A DNA stretch of 64,000 bases. Origin: Synechococcus sp. HJ21-Hayes. Lineage in GTDB: Bacteria; Cyanobacteriota; Cyanobacteriia; PCC-6307; Cyanobiaceae. Position 1 is the first letter of the stretch, and every line of letters begins with the position of its first letter. Where the stretch lies: contig NZ_JAGQBW010000001.1 in NCBI RefSeq assembly GCF_024345835.1, forward strand, positions 248,001 through 312,000. The letters run 5' to 3'. A model generated the notes under the pieces. It worked only from the letters and a program-made list of their open reading frames with translations, was not told the DNA's origin and made no database searches. A program made the position numbers and the translations under genes. Shown here piece after piece: positions 63,565 through 64,000 of this stretch.

Positions 63565-64000
63565 TCAGGCCTCCCGCTGGGCGCCGGGGATGGGCTGCCA
63601 GTTGGTGTGGGTGGCCCACAGGGCCCAGATGGCCATGGCCCGCAGGTAGTGGCAGGCCCGGAAGGTGTTCACCGCGGTGATCGCCTCGGGGGTTCGGAAT
63701 TGCAGGCCACCGGCATACACCTGCTGCACCACGGCACCGGTGATGGCGAAGGCGGTGCCGCTGTCGCCCATCAGGCGGTAGTAGGCCGCCAGGCCGAAGT
63801 TGATGCCGGTCCACACCTCGAGGGGATGAGTGCCGTTGGGATCGAGGGGCGTGCCATCGCGGCGAAGGCCATTGGCTACACCGAGGCTGCCGCCCTGGAA
63901 CCCCTCGAAGCAGGCTTCTTTTACCGCCTTGAGAGCGCTCTGGGCGCGGTCGTCGGCCACCACAGCGGGCAGGCCCAGCAGGCGGGCGTAGAAGTCGCCG
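63565..64000 (-). CDS. GH116 (GBA2-like) glycosidase, C-terminal part only
   Basis: The minus-strand frame is open to the window edge; 145 residues are present, the C-terminal end of a much longer enzyme (GH116 proteins are ~800-900 residues). Matches to GH116 / non-lysosomal glucosylceramidase family: FYARLLGLPAVVADD, EVWTGINFGLAAYYRLMG, LQFRTPEAITAVNTFRACHY and YLRAMAIWALWATH. The family hydrolyses beta-glucosides or related substrates; the substrate here is unknown. It starts the operon with DUF3122 and ribD downstream, with only 8 bp between it and the DUF3122 gene. Confidence 0.82.
   Translation of the reverse strand, partial: GDFYARLLGLPAVVADDRAQSALKAVKEACFEGFQGGSLGVANGLRRDGTPLDPNGTHPLEVWTGINFGLAAYYRLMGDSGTAFAITGAVVQQVYAGGLQFRTPEAITAVNTFRACHYLRAMAIWALWATHTNWQPIPGAQREA

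Noticed and set aside
1-64000. CRISPR array, insertion sequence, prophage or rRNA operon
   Set aside because: No direct-repeat/spacer pattern, transposase, integrase or rRNA signature was found while reading both strands.

Overview
The window is a gene-dense (about 90 % coding), G+C-rich stretch of chromosome from a picocyanobacterium of the Synechococcus/Cyanobium group. Evidence in the sequence: photosystem II cytochrome c550 (psbV), plant-type ferredoxin (petF), ferredoxin-thioredoxin reductase variable chain (ftrV), a photosystem II S4-domain protein, a DspA/NblS-type sensor kinase, several cyanobacteria-restricted small proteins (DUF1818, DUF1825, DUF2811, DUF3122), and a complete kaiA-kaiB-kaiC clock cluster. 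An intact kaiA argues against Prochlorococcus, and a Fe-type superoxide dismutase (rather than the Ni enzyme common in open-ocean strains) points to a coastal, brackish or freshwater Synechococcus/Cyanobium. There are no rRNA genes, insertion sequences, CRISPR arrays or prophage genes; codon usage and composition look even throughout.

Layout. 1-4.8 kb: 3' end of pyrR, ftrV, a membrane protein with helical repeats, an unusual short Hsp70, rpoZ and small conserved proteins. 4.8-14.2 kb: membrane protein, EVE protein, murD, tRNA-Val(GAC), PSII S4 protein, serA, prmA, petF, psbV, rnz. 14.3-20.5 kb: SpoIID/LytB-domain protein, nagB, yebC, truB with a back-to-back queuosine-precursor transporter, a methyltransferase, and rplU-rpmA. 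20.6-26.9 kb: kaiABC running into the convergent nblS-like kinase, then purD. 26.9-35.1 kb: one long plus-strand run (exported helical-repeat protein, purC, Omp85/BamA, lpxC, fabZ, lpxA, lpxB, exported msrA) that looks like an outer-membrane assembly and lipid A operon. 35.2-39.3 kb: pepA and a three-gene minus-strand cluster of unknown role (LuxR-type regulator with a degenerate receiver, helix-hairpin-helix protein, GIY-YIG protein). 39.4-46.5 kb: tyrS-pyrF, and the tightly overlapped deoC-recO-MFS unit followed by a GT4 glycosyltransferase, plus the hibernation factor lrtA/hpf. 46.6-52.3 kb: lipB, an acyl-CoA/acyl-ACP synthetase, ylqD, pdhC, queA. 52.3-56.5 kb: a degraded C-terminal fragment of a type I restriction hsdR gene, sodB, FKBP, phasin-like protein, lnt, tRNA-Ala(GGC). 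56.6-64 kb: lexA, argF, ftsH, a SRAP (YedK/HMCES-type) protein, a pore-loop ion channel, ribD, DUF3122 and the 3' end of a GH116 glycosidase.

Functional links: the clock (kaiABC) and stress kinase sit tail to tail; envelope genes (BamA, LpxC/A/B, FabZ, Lnt, MurD, SpoIID) are spread over four places; queA and the queuosine-precursor transporter indicate tRNA queuosine modification; lexA and the SRAP protein suggest DNA-damage functions near 56-61 kb. Most content is ordinary core genome. The most noteworthy observations are the hsdR relic with an in-frame stop and two frameshifts, the uncharacterised regulator/HhH/GIY-YIG cluster, the lid-less Hsp70 beside a repeat membrane protein, the truB/transporter shared CCATGG start, and the secreted MsrA at the end of the lipid A operon. 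I found no convincing brand-new multi-gene system.
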